Shown piece by piece: positions 34,421-43,330 of a stretch of 64,000 nucleotides of DNA; position 1 is the first letter of the stretch, and every line of letters begins with the position of its first letter. The DNA lies in NCBI RefSeq assembly GCF_000308475.2, contig NZ_BAFT02000078.1, positions 24,686 to 88,685 of the forward strand, read 5' to 3'. The position numbers and the translations under genes are program-made. This DNA comes from Nocardia brasiliensis NBRC 14402 (lineage in GTDB: Bacteria; Actinomycetota; Actinomycetes; Mycobacteriales; Mycobacteriaceae). Under the pieces are notes generated by a model that had not been told where the DNA came from, searched no databases, and saw only the letters and a program-made list of their open reading frames with translations.

Positions 34421-35308
34421 ATGATCACGGAACCGGGACGGTTCGGCGGTGTCGACCCACGGGTCGCCGACCGCGGACCGACGGCGCTGCGGATCGCGGT
34501 CGGCGGTCAGTTGCGCGCACTGCGCGAGGAGTGCGGCATCACGCGTGAAGCCGCGGGCGACTACATTCGCGGATCGCACGCCAAGATCAGCCGCCTCGAA
34601 CTCGGCCGCACCGGTTTCAAGGAACGCGACATCCTCGATCTGCTGACCCTGTACGGCGTCACGGATCCGGACCAGCGCGCGGTGCTGGTCGACCTGGCGC
34701 GCGGGGCGAATCAGCCCGGCTGGTGGCACAGCTACAACGATCTGCTCCCCTCCTGGTTCGAGACGTACCTCGGCCTCGAAGGCGCCGCACAGACGATCAG
34801 AACCTTCGAAGGCCAGCTCGTGCCCGGTCTGCTGCAAACCGACGAGTACACGCATGCGGTGATCGCGGTCAGCCATCACAACGCCGAGGCGACCCGGCGG
34901 GTGGAGCTACGCCGCAGGCGCCGCGAGATCCTGGACATCGAGAACGGACCGGCGCTCTGGGCGGTGCTCGACGAGGCCGTGCTGCATCGCCCGATCGGCG
35001 GCCGCAGCGTGCTGCGCAACCAGATCCGGCATCTGGTGACGATGTCGGACAAGCGCAACGTGACCATCCAGGTGCTGCCCTACCAGGCGGGCGGCCACCC
35101 GGCCGCGGGCAGCTCGTTCACCATGCTCCGCTTCACCGAACGCGAACTGCCCGACATCGTCTACCTGGAACAGCTGACCAGTGCGCTCTACCTGGACCGT
35201 CGCGAAGACCTCCAGCTCTACCGCGAGGTGATGGACCGCCTGGCGGTGCAGGCCGAGCAGCCGGATCGGTCCCGTGAGCTGCTGATCGCCGCCGCCGAGG
35301 CGCTGTAG
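34421..35308 (+). CDS. XRE helix-turn-helix regulator with DUF5753 domain
   Basis: A 295-residue regulator of a kind multiplied in actinomycetes. The XRE helix-turn-helix is at about residues 30-80 (LRALREECGITREAAGDYIR, SHAKISRLELGRTGFKERDI), and the rest is the DUF5753 domain (QTIRTFEGQLVPGLLQTDEY, IQVLPYQAGGHPAAGSSFTM). These are usually followed by a small DUF397 gene as partner; here the next gene is on the other strand and encodes a hydrolase, so the partner is missing locally. Confidence 0.88.
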   Translation: MITEPGRFGGVDPRVADRGPTALRIAVGGQLRALREECGITREAAGDYIRGSHAKISRLELGRTGFKERDILDLLTLYGVTDPDQRAVLVDLARGANQPGWWHSYNDLLPSWFETYLGLEGAAQTIRTFEGQLVPGLLQTDEYTHAVIAVSHHNAEATRRVELRRRRREILDIENGPALWAVLDEAVLHRPIGGRSVLRNQIRHLVTMSDKRNVTIQVLPYQAGGHPAAGSSFTMLRFTERELPDIVYLEQLTSALYLDRREDLQLYREVMDRLAVQAEQPDRSRELLIAAAEAL

Positions 35309-35313
35309 ACCCG

Positions 35314-36477
35314 TCACGGGGTGTACGAGCGGATCTCCGGGAACGCCGGGTCTGCCCCGTCGAGCAGCGGCTGCGGCAGCGCGCGGAGGTGCTGATCGAA
35401 GAACGCGACGATGTAGGCGCGGATGATCTCGACGGCACGGTGGCCCGGCAGCGCGGGCGTGGCCGCGGCGTCCGCGCCGAGCAGTGCCGGGGTGTCGAGG
35501 AAGGAATTGTGATCGGCGCCGACGACGGTCAACCAGCGCTTCCAGCCGCGCAGCGCGATCCAGGCGCGGTCCCAGCTCGAATCATGGCCGCCGGGGCGGG
35601 TTTCGGCGTCGGTGCCGAACAGCAGGAACGGCCGATCGCCCAATCGTGTTGCGGCGGTGTCGTCGAAGAAGCTCCCATCCATGTTCACCCCGGCCCGCAC
35701 CCGCGGATCGGCGGCCATGGTGGCAGCCGCGGCGGCACCACCGAGGGAGTGTCCGGCCATCCCGATCCGGGCGGTGTCGATCATCCGTGCACGCGTCCAG
35801 CTCGGCTGCGCGCCGGTGAGCCGATCCAGGAGAAACGTCACGTCGCGGGCCCTGGTCTCGACCACCGCGGACAGCGGTAGACCTGCCTCGATGCGTTGGC
35901 ACACAACGCAAGTCGACAAGCGGCCGGCCGGGAACTCGGTGCCGAACGATTCACCCGCGTGGTCGACCGCCGCGACGATATAGCCACGACTGGTCAGTTC
36001 CTCGGCCAACGCAGTGAGCGTGTAGCGCGGTGCGGTGAGGCCCGGCGACAGCACGACGAGCGGGTACGTGCCGTCCACGGGCCGCGCGCCCGCGACGCTG
36101 TGCGTCCGTACCGCAGACAGGGTTTCGGCAGGGATCTCCTGGTCGAGCGCCGAACCACGGAGCAGCGCCGGGATTTCGGCGGCGCTCGCGTACGGTTCGA
36201 ACGCCCCTGCGCCCGCCCGCGCCGGGTAGTACATGCTGACCATGAGTTCGCGCGGTGTGCCGGGTGTCCACGGATCGTCCCGGGCGGGATCGACCAGCTG
36301 CAGCACGTCTCGTCCGATCGCGAATTGCCCTGTGGGCGTGGGCAGCCGACCGGGCTGCGCGGCTGTCGCCGACGCGGTGGCGGACGCTGCGGCCGGTTGG
36401 TCCGAGGCTCCGGACGAACAGGCCGCCACCGCGAGGGTCGCGGTCAAGGCGAGCACGAGGGCAACGGCACTGCGCAT
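35314..36477 (-). CDS. PAF-acetylhydrolase-like secreted lipoprotein
   Basis: A 387-residue alpha/beta hydrolase with a lipobox (LAVAAC) and an Ala/Thr-rich linker. The nucleophile is in GHSLGGAAAA at about residue 245, the oxyanion region in LVVLSPGLTAPRYTLTALAE, Asp in FLLFGTDAETRPG and His in VVGADHNSFLD. It resembles platelet-activating-factor acetylhydrolase/plasma-type lipases, acting on short-chain esters or phospholipids outside the cell. It converges on the XRE gene with a 5-bp gap. Confidence 0.85.
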   Translation of the reverse strand: MRSAVALVLALTATLAVAACSSGASDQPAAASATASATAAQPGRLPTPTGQFAIGRDVLQLVDPARDDPWTPGTPRELMVSMYYPARAGAGAFEPYASAAEIPALLRGSALDQEIPAETLSAVRTHSVAGARPVDGTYPLVVLSPGLTAPRYTLTALAEELTSRGYIVAAVDHAGESFGTEFPAGRLSTCVVCQRIEAGLPLSAVVETRARDVTFLLDRLTGAQPSWTRARMIDTARIGMAGHSLGGAAAAATMAADPRVRAGVNMDGSFFDDTAATRLGDRPFLLFGTDAETRPGGHDSSWDRAWIALRGWKRWLTVVGADHNSFLDTPALLGADAAATPALPGHRAVEIIRAYIVAFFDQHLRALPQPLLDGADPAFPEIRSYTP

Positions 36478-36583
36478 GGTGAACTCCGCATCGATCGGCC
36501 CGGCGCGAATCGCCGGTGCTGCGTTCGATATTCACCGCCGCCGCGCAAACCTCCGGCAGGGCGACGGCAAAATCAGGTAAGAC

Positions 36584-36898
36584 TCACGCGCCGCCCGCGG
36601 GCTTGCGCAGCTGCGCGTAGAGTTCGTCGAAGCGATTGCCGAGCACCGTGTAGAGGTCGAGCCAGCCGCTGCTCGCGGCGATTTCGCAGAGCGAGCCGGT
36701 GGGCACGAACATGAATCGGAGCTCGTCCAGCCGGCTCAGGTCGTGCTGCCGGAGCCGCCCGGCGCAGTCGCTCAGGTCATCGATGAGCTCTTGCTCGTCC
36801 GAGTAGCGCCGCTGCCAGCTCAGGTCCTGCGGCGCCGCGCGCACGACGGCGAGCACGCGGTCGAGGATGCGCAGTATCTCCGCCTCGGGCGACTCCAT
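36584..36898 (-). CDS. Hypothetical protein
   Basis: A 104-residue acidic, mostly helical protein (ILRILDRVLAVVRAAPQDLS, ELIDDLSDCAGRLRQHDLSR) ending in FDELYAQLRKPAGGA. No family is recognised and no signal or membrane segment is seen. Its codon use matches neighbours, which supports it being real. It lies between two exported-protein genes on the same strand. Confidence 0.6.
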   Translation of the reverse strand: MESPEAEILRILDRVLAVVRAAPQDLSWQRRYSDEQELIDDLSDCAGRLRQHDLSRLDELRFMFVPTGSLCEIAASSGWLDLYTVLGNRFDELYAQLRKPAGGA

Positions 36899-36928
36899 GC
36901 CGCCAGCATGGCATGCCGGCGCGCGGGT

Positions 36929-37783
36929 TCAGTACCGGTGCAGGATCAAATCGGTCTTCAGCACGTCGGTCGGGGCCAGCCAGCCTTTGGACCGCAACGT
37001 ACTGATCGCCTGGTCACGCAACGCGCTCGCCTGCGCCGAAGTGTCTGTCTTGAAGGACAATTCGATGATCGTCTCGGTGCCGTCGCCCGCGGCGTTGCGC
37101 ACCGGCACCACCTCGACGTCGAGGTCGGCGCCCTGCCAGCTGCCGGACCAGCTCTTCGCCTGGACCGGACCGTACTGCCGGGAGTCCGCGAGCTCGGTCT
37201 TACCCCAGTTCGAGCCGGACCAGTTCTGCAACTTCCCGGGAATCTGATCGACCAGGATCCTGCGCGCCTCGGCTTCGGCGGGCAACGCGGTGCCCTGGTA
37301 GCCCTTCGCCGACGCGGACTTCTTGTTCGCGAAACTCAACGTCATCTTGTCGTAGGTCCAATCGACCTGCGCGTCGTAGTTGGTGTCGGAGGAGTCGAAA
37401 CCCTGCTGGTTGGCCTTGGTCAGCGCGGCGTCGAGATCGCCGTCCACGACCGGGAAGCGCTTCTTGTAGTTGAGGTCGAACGAGCTGCCGTCCTTGTGCC
37501 GCAACCGCACGCTCCAGCCCGCGCCGTTCAAGTCCAGTGGGGCGGTGTCGAAGTATTCGTAGGCGAGCGCCTTGGCGCTGCCGCCGAGCCCGAAGGTGGT
37601 GCGCACGTCCGCGTTCGGCGCGCCGGAGGCGTCCAGCGCCCCGGCCACCAGATTGAGTTTCACCTCGAAACTCGGCTCCGCGTTCGAGGCCGCCGCCGCT
37701 ACCGGAACCGGTCCCGTCGCGGTGCTGCCGATGGTCACGGCCAGTGCCGCGACAGCGATGAGGAGACCGCGGCTGATCTTCAT
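36929..37783 (-). CDS. Secreted hypothetical protein, possibly CYTH-like
   Basis: A 284-residue exported protein. The N terminus MKISRGLLIAVAALAVTIGS with a following AAA site is a signal peptide. The mature part starts SFEVKLNLVAG and continues with alternating strands (WSVRLRHKDGSSFDLNYKKR, DVEVVPVRNAAGDGTETIIE), an arrangement that recalls the CYTH/triphosphate-tunnel beta-barrel, though the metal-binding ExExK signature is not clear. Function unknown. ATG 37783 is used; ATGs at 37795 and 37792 are alternatives. Confidence 0.68.
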   Translation of the reverse strand: MKISRGLLIAVAALAVTIGSTATGPVPVAAAASNAEPSFEVKLNLVAGALDASGAPNADVRTTFGLGGSAKALAYEYFDTAPLDLNGAGWSVRLRHKDGSSFDLNYKKRFPVVDGDLDAALTKANQQGFDSSDTNYDAQVDWTYDKMTLSFANKKSASAKGYQGTALPAEAEARRILVDQIPGKLQNWSGSNWGKTELADSRQYGPVQAKSWSGSWQGADLDVEVVPVRNAAGDGTETIIELSFKTDTSAQASALRDQAISTLRSKGWLAPTDVLKTDLILHRY

Positions 37784-37897
37784 TCTCGACATCATCGAAG
37801 CGTGCGAGCGCAAAGTGGCCGACAGGCAAGTGGCAGGCGGCCGCCACGTGAAGTCTCCCAGGCAAACACACCGCTACCCTAGCGAGCCGGACCGCTG

Positions 37898-39490
37898 TCA
37901 GCGGCGAGCAGGGCGTCGATAGGCGAGCCATCGACCGGTCGCGGGCGCGAGCGCGCACCACAGCGGAATCAGGAACAGGACCAGCCCGCCGCTGCAGAAC
38001 GTCCGGCCGACCGGGTAGTGGTTCGCCACGCTGGCCGCCAAGCCGAGCAACGCGGCCAGCACGGCGAGGCCGCACCCGCCGACCACCACCGTGCGGCCGA
38101 TGCGCTTGCGCGCCAGCAAAGCCACGGCACCGAAGATCAGCACGACCGACAGCAACGCGCCCACGAAACCGAGCGCGAGGTACTCGAGGGTGAAGTCGAA
38201 GCCCGGTCCCCGCTGTCTGCCCGACCGCAGTTCGGTCGCGGCGGCGAAAGCCGGGAGCAGCGAGATCAGGCCGTACATCCCGGCGAGCACGGCGGCGGTC
38301 CGCGCGGTCGCGCCCGAGGGCGGCGGCGGATCACCCACCGGCGACATGTTCCACGGATAGACCGACGCACCGCCGGACCCGGCCGCGCTCGGCGGCTGGG
38401 CGACCATCGTCGGGACGGCCCGGCGCTGCGCATCGCCGTCCTCGACGGCGGCCCGGCGCGTCTCGGGACGCTGCGGCTCGGCGCGCCGGGGTTCCGGACG
38501 CTGCGGTTCCAGTCGCTGCGGTTCCGGTCGCTGCGGGTGCGGACGCTGCGGTTCTGCCCGCGAGGGTTCCGCTCGCGCGGATTCAGGCCGCGCGTTGTGC
38601 ACCGTCGGCGACAGTCGAGCTGCGGGTACCGCGGGCCGATGCAGCGCGGCCGCCGCGGCATGCGCGAATTCGCTACAGGTGGCGAATCTTTCGTGTCGCT
38701 GCTTGGCCATCGCGCGACCGATCACCTCGTCCAGCCCCGCGGGAAGATCGCGGCGGCTGTCGCTGAGCCGCGGCACCGGTTTGGCGAGGTGGCCCGCGAT
38801 GATCTGGCCCGGGTTGGTCGCGGGGAACGGCGTCTGCCCGGCCAGCAGCGTGAAAAGCGTGCAGGCGAGCGAATATTGGTCGGCGCGATGATCGATGGTC
38901 TCACCGGAGAGCTGCTCGGGCGAGGCGTAGGCCAGAGTGGCGGTGAACGTGCCGGTGGCGGTCAGCTTGGTGTCGGAGTCGAGCTGGCGGGCGATGCCGA
39001 AATCGGTGAGGATCGCCCGCGGCCCGCGCCCGGAGTCCGGTTCGGCCAGCAGGATATTCGCGGGTTTGATGTCACGGTGCAACACGCCGCGGCTGTGCGC
39101 GTAGTCGAGCGCGTCGGCGGTCTCGGCGACGAGCCGCACGATCTGCGCGGGCGCCGTGGCGCGCGGATTCATCCGCGCCGCATCGGTACCCGCGACGTAC
39201 TGCATGGAGATCCACAGGTGCCCGTCCTGGGTGCCGCGATCGTAGATGCCGACGATGCCCGGATGTTCCAGTCGGGCAACGACATTGGCCTCCTGCTCGA
39301 ACCGGCGGCGCAGTTCCGGATCCTCCGAGATCGCCCGATGCAGCAGTTTGAGCGCGACCAGCCGGGGCAGCCGCGGATGCCGGGCCCGGTACACGGTGCC
39401 CATCCCTCCCTGTCCGAGCACGCCGTCGACGAGGTAGTCGGCGAATGTGTCACCCACCCCTAACACTACGATCCTTCCCGTCGAACGCAT
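37898..39490 (-). CDS. PknB-type Ser/Thr protein kinase with four C-terminal helices
   Basis: A 530-residue transmembrane kinase. Kinase motifs: GQGGMG at 26-31, Lys48 in VALK, HRDIKPAN with catalytic Asp140, DFG at 163-165 and YASPEQ. After the kinase (to about residue 290) comes a linker of roughly 90 residues made of imperfect EPQRP-type repeats, then four hydrophobic helices in the last 130 residues in place of a single helix with PASTA domains. So the sensor part is membrane-embedded or absent. The start is ATG 39490, but GTG 39457, just before GDTFADYLVDGV, is also plausible. It likely phosphorylates envelope or division proteins as other Pkn kinases do. Confidence 0.88.
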   Translation of the reverse strand: MRSTGRIVVLGVGDTFADYLVDGVLGQGGMGTVYRARHPRLPRLVALKLLHRAISEDPELRRRFEQEANVVARLEHPGIVGIYDRGTQDGHLWISMQYVAGTDAARMNPRATAPAQIVRLVAETADALDYAHSRGVLHRDIKPANILLAEPDSGRGPRAILTDFGIARQLDSDTKLTATGTFTATLAYASPEQLSGETIDHRADQYSLACTLFTLLAGQTPFPATNPGQIIAGHLAKPVPRLSDSRRDLPAGLDEVIGRAMAKQRHERFATCSEFAHAAAAALHRPAVPAARLSPTVHNARPESARAEPSRAEPQRPHPQRPEPQRLEPQRPEPRRAEPQRPETRRAAVEDGDAQRRAVPTMVAQPPSAAGSGGASVYPWNMSPVGDPPPPSGATARTAAVLAGMYGLISLLPAFAAATELRSGRQRGPGFDFTLEYLALGFVGALLSVVLIFGAVALLARKRIGRTVVVGGCGLAVLAALLGLAASVANHYPVGRTFCSGGLVLFLIPLWCALAPATGRWLAYRRPARR

Positions 39491-39591
39491 GCTGATCGAC
39501 GGCGAGCATAACGCGCGGGGGCCGTGCACCACCCGCCGACGGCGACTGACCGGCCGCTGCCGAGTTCGGCGGGGCGTTACGCATTCCATCC

Positions 39592-39622
39592 TTGCTTGGA
39601 GTGCACTCCAGGTGGCTACCGT
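39592..39622 (+). promoter_or_regulatory. MerR-type promoter with 19-bp spacer, leaderless
   Basis: TTGCTT (39592-39597), then 19 bp, then TACCGT (39617-39622). The spacer overlaps the perfect 14-bp palindrome TGGAGTGCACTCCA (39597-39610), a dyad familiar from MerR-regulated reductase genes of actinobacteria. The ATG at 39629 is six bases beyond the -10, so the transcript should be leaderless, exactly as at 29087-29124. Confidence 0.72.
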
Positions 39623-39628
39623 GCAGTC

Positions 39629-40447
39629 ATGAGCAAAATTTGGTTCATCACCGGCGTCTCCCGTGGTTTCGGTCGAGAATGGGCGCTTGCCGCGCTGAGC
39701 CGCGGTGACCGCGTCGCCGGCACCGCCCGCGACCTGAGCACGCTCGACGATCTCACCGCCCGGTATCCCGAGACGTTCCTGCCGATCCGGCTGGACGTCA
39801 CCGATCGGGCGGGCGACTTCGCCGCGGTACAGCAAGCCGCACAGCACTTCGGCCGGCTCGACGTGGTCGTCAACAACGCGGGCTACGGACAGTTCGGCAT
39901 GATCGAGGAACTGACCGAGGACGAGTTCCGCGCCCAGTTCGAGACCAACGTGTTCGGCGCGCTGTGGGTCACCCAGGCGGCGCTGCCGATCCTGCGCGCC
40001 CAGGGCAGCGGACACATTCTGCAGGTCTCCAGCATCGGCGGCATCGCGGCGTTCATGAACCTCGGCGCGTACCACGCGTCCAAGTGGGCGCTGGAGGCGT
40101 TCTCGCAGTCGCTGGCCCAGGAGGTCGCGGAGTTCGGCATCCACGTGACGCTGATCGAACCCGGCGGGTTCGGCACGGACTGGGCCGGTCCGTCGTCCAA
40201 GCACGCGACCCCCAACCCGGCCTACGACGCGGTGCGGGAGCGCCGGGCCGCACAGCGGGCCGTGCAGCGCTCCGGGGACCCCACAGCAACCGGCGCGGCG
40301 ATCCTGGCGGTCGTCGACGCGGACCAGCCGCCGCTGCGCATGTTCCTCGGCGAGATCCCACTGTCCATCGCGACCGCGGAGTACGAGTCCCGGCTCGCGC
40401 TCTGGCAGCGGTGGCAACCGGTTTCGGCTGCCGCCCAAGGCAACTGA
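39629..40447 (+). CDS. Short-chain dehydrogenase/reductase
   Basis: A 272-residue classical SDR. The cofactor motif is TGVSRGFG at 8-15, NNAG lies in the centre, and the active site has Ser in QVSSIGG and Tyr/Lys in YHASK. It reduces or oxidises a hydroxyl/carbonyl with NAD(P)(H); the substrate is unknown. The predicted MerR control suggests induction by thiol-, drug- or aldehyde-type stress. The ORF remains open upstream, but the promoter position fixes the start. Confidence 0.88.
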   Translation: MSKIWFITGVSRGFGREWALAALSRGDRVAGTARDLSTLDDLTARYPETFLPIRLDVTDRAGDFAAVQQAAQHFGRLDVVVNNAGYGQFGMIEELTEDEFRAQFETNVFGALWVTQAALPILRAQGSGHILQVSSIGGIAAFMNLGAYHASKWALEAFSQSLAQEVAEFGIHVTLIEPGGFGTDWAGPSSKHATPNPAYDAVRERRAAQRAVQRSGDPTATGAAILAVVDADQPPLRMFLGEIPLSIATAEYESRLALWQRWQPVSAAAQGN

Positions 40448-40450
40448 GCC

Positions 40451-41650
40451 TCAACCCCGGTACAGCATCTCCGGATGCCACCGCAGGTCCGCCATGGCGC
40501 GCCGGTCCGGGACGCGCCACGGCCGGGCCGAGTTCGGTTCGTTCTGCTCGGCGACCACCACGGCGTTGCCGCCGAGCCGCTTGGCCCGGTACATCGCTGA
40601 GTCGGAGCCGCGCAGCAGTTCGCGATAGAGCGCCGGGGTGTAGACGGCCTTGGGATGGCACGGATCGAGCACCGCGACGCCGACGCTGGCCGTGATCCGC
40701 ACCGGCAGGTCCGGCATGGTCGCGAGCGCGTCGCGCAACCGCTCGCCGACCGCCGCCGGGTCCTCGCGGAGATGGCCGACGACCACGAACTCCTCGCCGC
40801 CGGTACGCGCGATCAGCGCGTCGGCGTCGGCGGCCGCACGCAACCGCTCGCCCGTACACACCAGGACCTCGTCACCGAACGGATGTCCGAAGGTGTCGTT
40901 GACGACCTTGAAGCGGTCCAGGTCCAGCGTGGCGACATAGGCGGCGCCGCGGCGGCCGTGGCCGAGATACGACGGCAACCGGTTGTCGAGCCCGCGCCGG
41001 TTCAGCAGCCCGGTCAGCGGATCCGAGAGCGCGTCCTTGCGCAGCAGCCAGTGACTGAACTGGATGAACGGCAGCATCACGCCGACCACGACCATCATCA
41101 CCAGCACCACCGCGAGGCCGAGGGCGAGATCGGCCGTACGCGTGGTCGGCCCGTTGTCCGCCAGCGCGCCCTGGACCATCAACGTCGCGAGCACCACGCT
41201 CGTCAGCAGCGTCCAGCCGATGTGCAGCGCGAGCACCCGCGGACCGTGGAAGACGGTCACATACGCGCCGATCGCGGTCAGCAGCACCACCCCGAGGACC
41301 CCGACGACCCGGTCGTGCACCAGCACGTCGTTGGCGGCGGTATCGAGATCGAAGAAGACGATCCAGAGCAGCGACTCTTTTTCCCGCGGCCACGGCAGGA
41401 ACCACCAGCGCACCGTCCAAGCGCCAGCGACGAGCGCTTCCACGATGCCCTGCACCTCGCCGACCGGACCGGCCACGTCCCCCTGCGCGATCGAGGCGAG
41501 CACCGCGATGGTCAGCATGACGATGCCACCGGCGCCGAGCATGAACTTGAATCGGCCCAGCGCCGCATGGGACCCGAAGGTCTCGACCAGTCGGCGATAG
41601 TCGACCGGGTCTTGCCACCACGTTCGAAACATCGATCGCCCGTCGGCCAT
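40451..41650 (-). CDS. Membrane-bound diguanylate cyclase (GGEEF)
   Basis: A 399-residue protein that should make cyclic di-GMP from two GTP. Six hydrophobic helices fill about residues 35-205 with no recognised sensor domain, followed by a complete GGDEF domain: DPLTGLLNRRGLDNRL, DLDRFKVVNDTFGHPFGDEV and the signature GGEEF (ARTGGEEFVVVG), which is the active form. The N terminus (MFRTWWQDPVDYRRLVETFG) is closely repeated in the cyclase at 57331-58446. It converges on the SDR with a 3-bp gap. Confidence 0.9.
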   Translation of the reverse strand: MADGRSMFRTWWQDPVDYRRLVETFGSHAALGRFKFMLGAGGIVMLTIAVLASIAQGDVAGPVGEVQGIVEALVAGAWTVRWWFLPWPREKESLLWIVFFDLDTAANDVLVHDRVVGVLGVVLLTAIGAYVTVFHGPRVLALHIGWTLLTSVVLATLMVQGALADNGPTTRTADLALGLAVVLVMMVVVGVMLPFIQFSHWLLRKDALSDPLTGLLNRRGLDNRLPSYLGHGRRGAAYVATLDLDRFKVVNDTFGHPFGDEVLVCTGERLRAAADADALIARTGGEEFVVVGHLREDPAAVGERLRDALATMPDLPVRITASVGVAVLDPCHPKAVYTPALYRELLRGSDSAMYRAKRLGGNAVVVAEQNEPNSARPWRVPDRRAMADLRWHPEMLYRG

Positions 41651-41789
41651 CGGGTCACCGCCTCAGGTCGGACTTCTCCTGGTCATCCAACTCGGCACGC
41701 GGATCGACAGTAGGACGGCACCTACCGTTGACGCAACGTGAGCTTCACCCTATCGCCGCAGGTAATCGTGGTTCGGACGGCTGTATCCG

Positions 41790-42020
41790 CTAGGGACCGG
41801 GTGCGATGACCTCGCCGGTGCCGGCGGCCAGCACCCGGATCGCCTCGATCGGGCACGATTCGGCGGCGTCGACGACGAATTCGTCCGGCGCGACGGTGTC
41901 GGCGATCGGGCTGGAGCGTCCGTCGACCAGGGTGAAATGTTCGGGTGCCATCCCGACGCACATGCCGGAACCGAGACACTGCTCTCGGTCGACTGTGATC
42001 TGCCATTTCTGCTCGGTCAT
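41790..42020 (-). CDS. 3Fe-4S type ferredoxin, P450 partner
   Basis: A 76-residue ferredoxin. The cysteine pattern CLGSGMC…CPIEAI (C-x5-C and a distal CP) is the three-cysteine set of 3Fe-4S ferredoxins that serve actinobacterial P450s. It starts five bases after the stop of the P450 gene upstream, so the two are cotranscribed and the ferredoxin likely donates electrons to that P450. The required reductase is not adjacent. Confidence 0.9.
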   Translation of the reverse strand: MTEQKWQITVDREQCLGSGMCVGMAPEHFTLVDGRSSPIADTVAPDEFVVDAAESCPIEAIRVLAAGTGEVIAPGP

Positions 42021-42025
42021 GAGTC

Positions 42026-43228
42026 TCACCAGCTCACCGGTAGCGCCTTCGGCCCCCGCACCAGGAGGCCGGTTTTCCAGGGCACGTCCTCGACCGGCAC
42101 CGCGAGGCGCAGGGTCGGGAACCGCCGCAGCAACGAGCCTAGCGCCACCTGGAGCTCGACCCGGGCCAGTTGCGCGCCGAGGCAGTGGTGCACACCGTGC
42201 CCGAAAGCCAAGTGCGGGTTGTGCTGCCGGGCCAGATCGAGGGTCTCCGGGTCGGCGAACACGGCCTCGTCACGGTTGGCGGCCTGGGTGTTCACGAAAA
42301 CCGCCTCCCCCGCCCGCACGGTGACGCCGCAGAGTTCGAGGTCTTCGGTGGCGATCCTGGGAGACGAACCGCCGGAACCCAATTGGACGTAGCGCAGCAG
42401 TTCCTCGATCGCCGCGGGGACCGAATCCGGTCGGGCGCAGAGCATTTCCCACTGCCCCGGGTTGGTGAGCAGGACGTAGGTGAAGTTCGCCAGCTGGTTG
42501 GCCGTCGTCTCGTGGCCCGCGATCAACAGGCCGATACCGAGATTGACCAATTCGTCCTCGGTCAGCCGGTCCTCGTCGTCCCGGGCCGCGACCAGCGCGC
42601 CGAGCAGGTCATCGGTCGGCGCCGCCCGGCGTTGCGCGACCAACTCCGCGAGGTAGGCCTCCAGATTCACCCGCGCCGCGGCGATCTGCTCGCGCGTGTA
42701 GGCGGTGGTGGACAACACGGTGTCGGAGAAGTCACGGAATCGATGCTGGTCTCGCGGTGGGACCCCGAGCATTTCGCAGATCACCGTGACCGGCAGCGGC
42801 AGCGCGAGCTGTTCGACCAGATCGGCGGGCGGGCCGAGCCGTTCGATCGCGGCCAAGCGCTCGTCCACGATCTCCTGCGCGCGCGGGCGCAGCAGCTCGA
42901 CGCGGCGACCGGTGAACGCCTTGGCCACCAGCTTGCGCAGCCTGCTGTGCTCGGGCGGGTCCATGCTGAGCAACGAATTGCGGCGCGCGGGTTCGGGTGT
43001 GGCCCGCGGGATGTCCTCGCGCTCCACCGCCGCGCTGCGGCTGAAGCGCTGGTCGGCGAGCACGAGTTTGACGTCCTCGTAGCGGGTGACCAGCCAGCCC
43101 GCACCGCCGTAGGGCAGCTGGACGCGCGTGATCGGCTCCTCGCGGCGCAGCTTCGCGTAGAGCGGGTCGATATCGAGACGGAACGGCTCACCGAAGGGGT
43201 ATCGGCGAACCTCGGCACTCGCGGTCAT
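42026..43228 (-). CDS. Cytochrome P450 (CYP105/107-like)
   Basis: A 400-residue bacterial class I P450 monooxygenase. The I-helix oxygen motif is AGHETT, the K-helix ExxR is in EELLRYVQ, and the heme loop FGHGVHHCLG carries the ligand Cys349. It hydroxylates an unknown small molecule using the downstream ferredoxin. ATG 43228 is preceded by GGGAGAG; 19 extra in-frame codons upstream are excluded. The promoter region contains a perfect TetR-type operator and the TetR gene is the next gene upstream. Confidence 0.92.
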   Translation of the reverse strand: MTASAEVRRYPFGEPFRLDIDPLYAKLRREEPITRVQLPYGGAGWLVTRYEDVKLVLADQRFSRSAAVEREDIPRATPEPARRNSLLSMDPPEHSRLRKLVAKAFTGRRVELLRPRAQEIVDERLAAIERLGPPADLVEQLALPLPVTVICEMLGVPPRDQHRFRDFSDTVLSTTAYTREQIAAARVNLEAYLAELVAQRRAAPTDDLLGALVAARDDEDRLTEDELVNLGIGLLIAGHETTANQLANFTYVLLTNPGQWEMLCARPDSVPAAIEELLRYVQLGSGGSSPRIATEDLELCGVTVRAGEAVFVNTQAANRDEAVFADPETLDLARQHNPHLAFGHGVHHCLGAQLARVELQVALGSLLRRFPTLRLAVPVEDVPWKTGLLVRGPKALPVSW

Positions 43229-43262
43229 GAGCTCTCCCTTTCCCGACGCCGGCACTGGGCGA

Positions 43263-43280
43263 TGTAAGCGTGCGCTTACA
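43263..43280. promoter_or_regulatory. Perfect TetR operator before the P450 gene
   Basis: TGTAAGCGTGCGCTTACA: two 8-bp arms around a central TG, 35 bp upstream of the P450 start and just after the TetR stop. TetR proteins commonly bind such GTAAGCG-type dyads, so the TetR gene at 43331 very probably represses the P450-ferredoxin pair through it. Confidence 0.75.
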
Positions 43281-43330
43281 TTCATCCCATGTTAGGCAGC
43301 GCACAGTGCCCAGTCAACGGACGGATTCCG

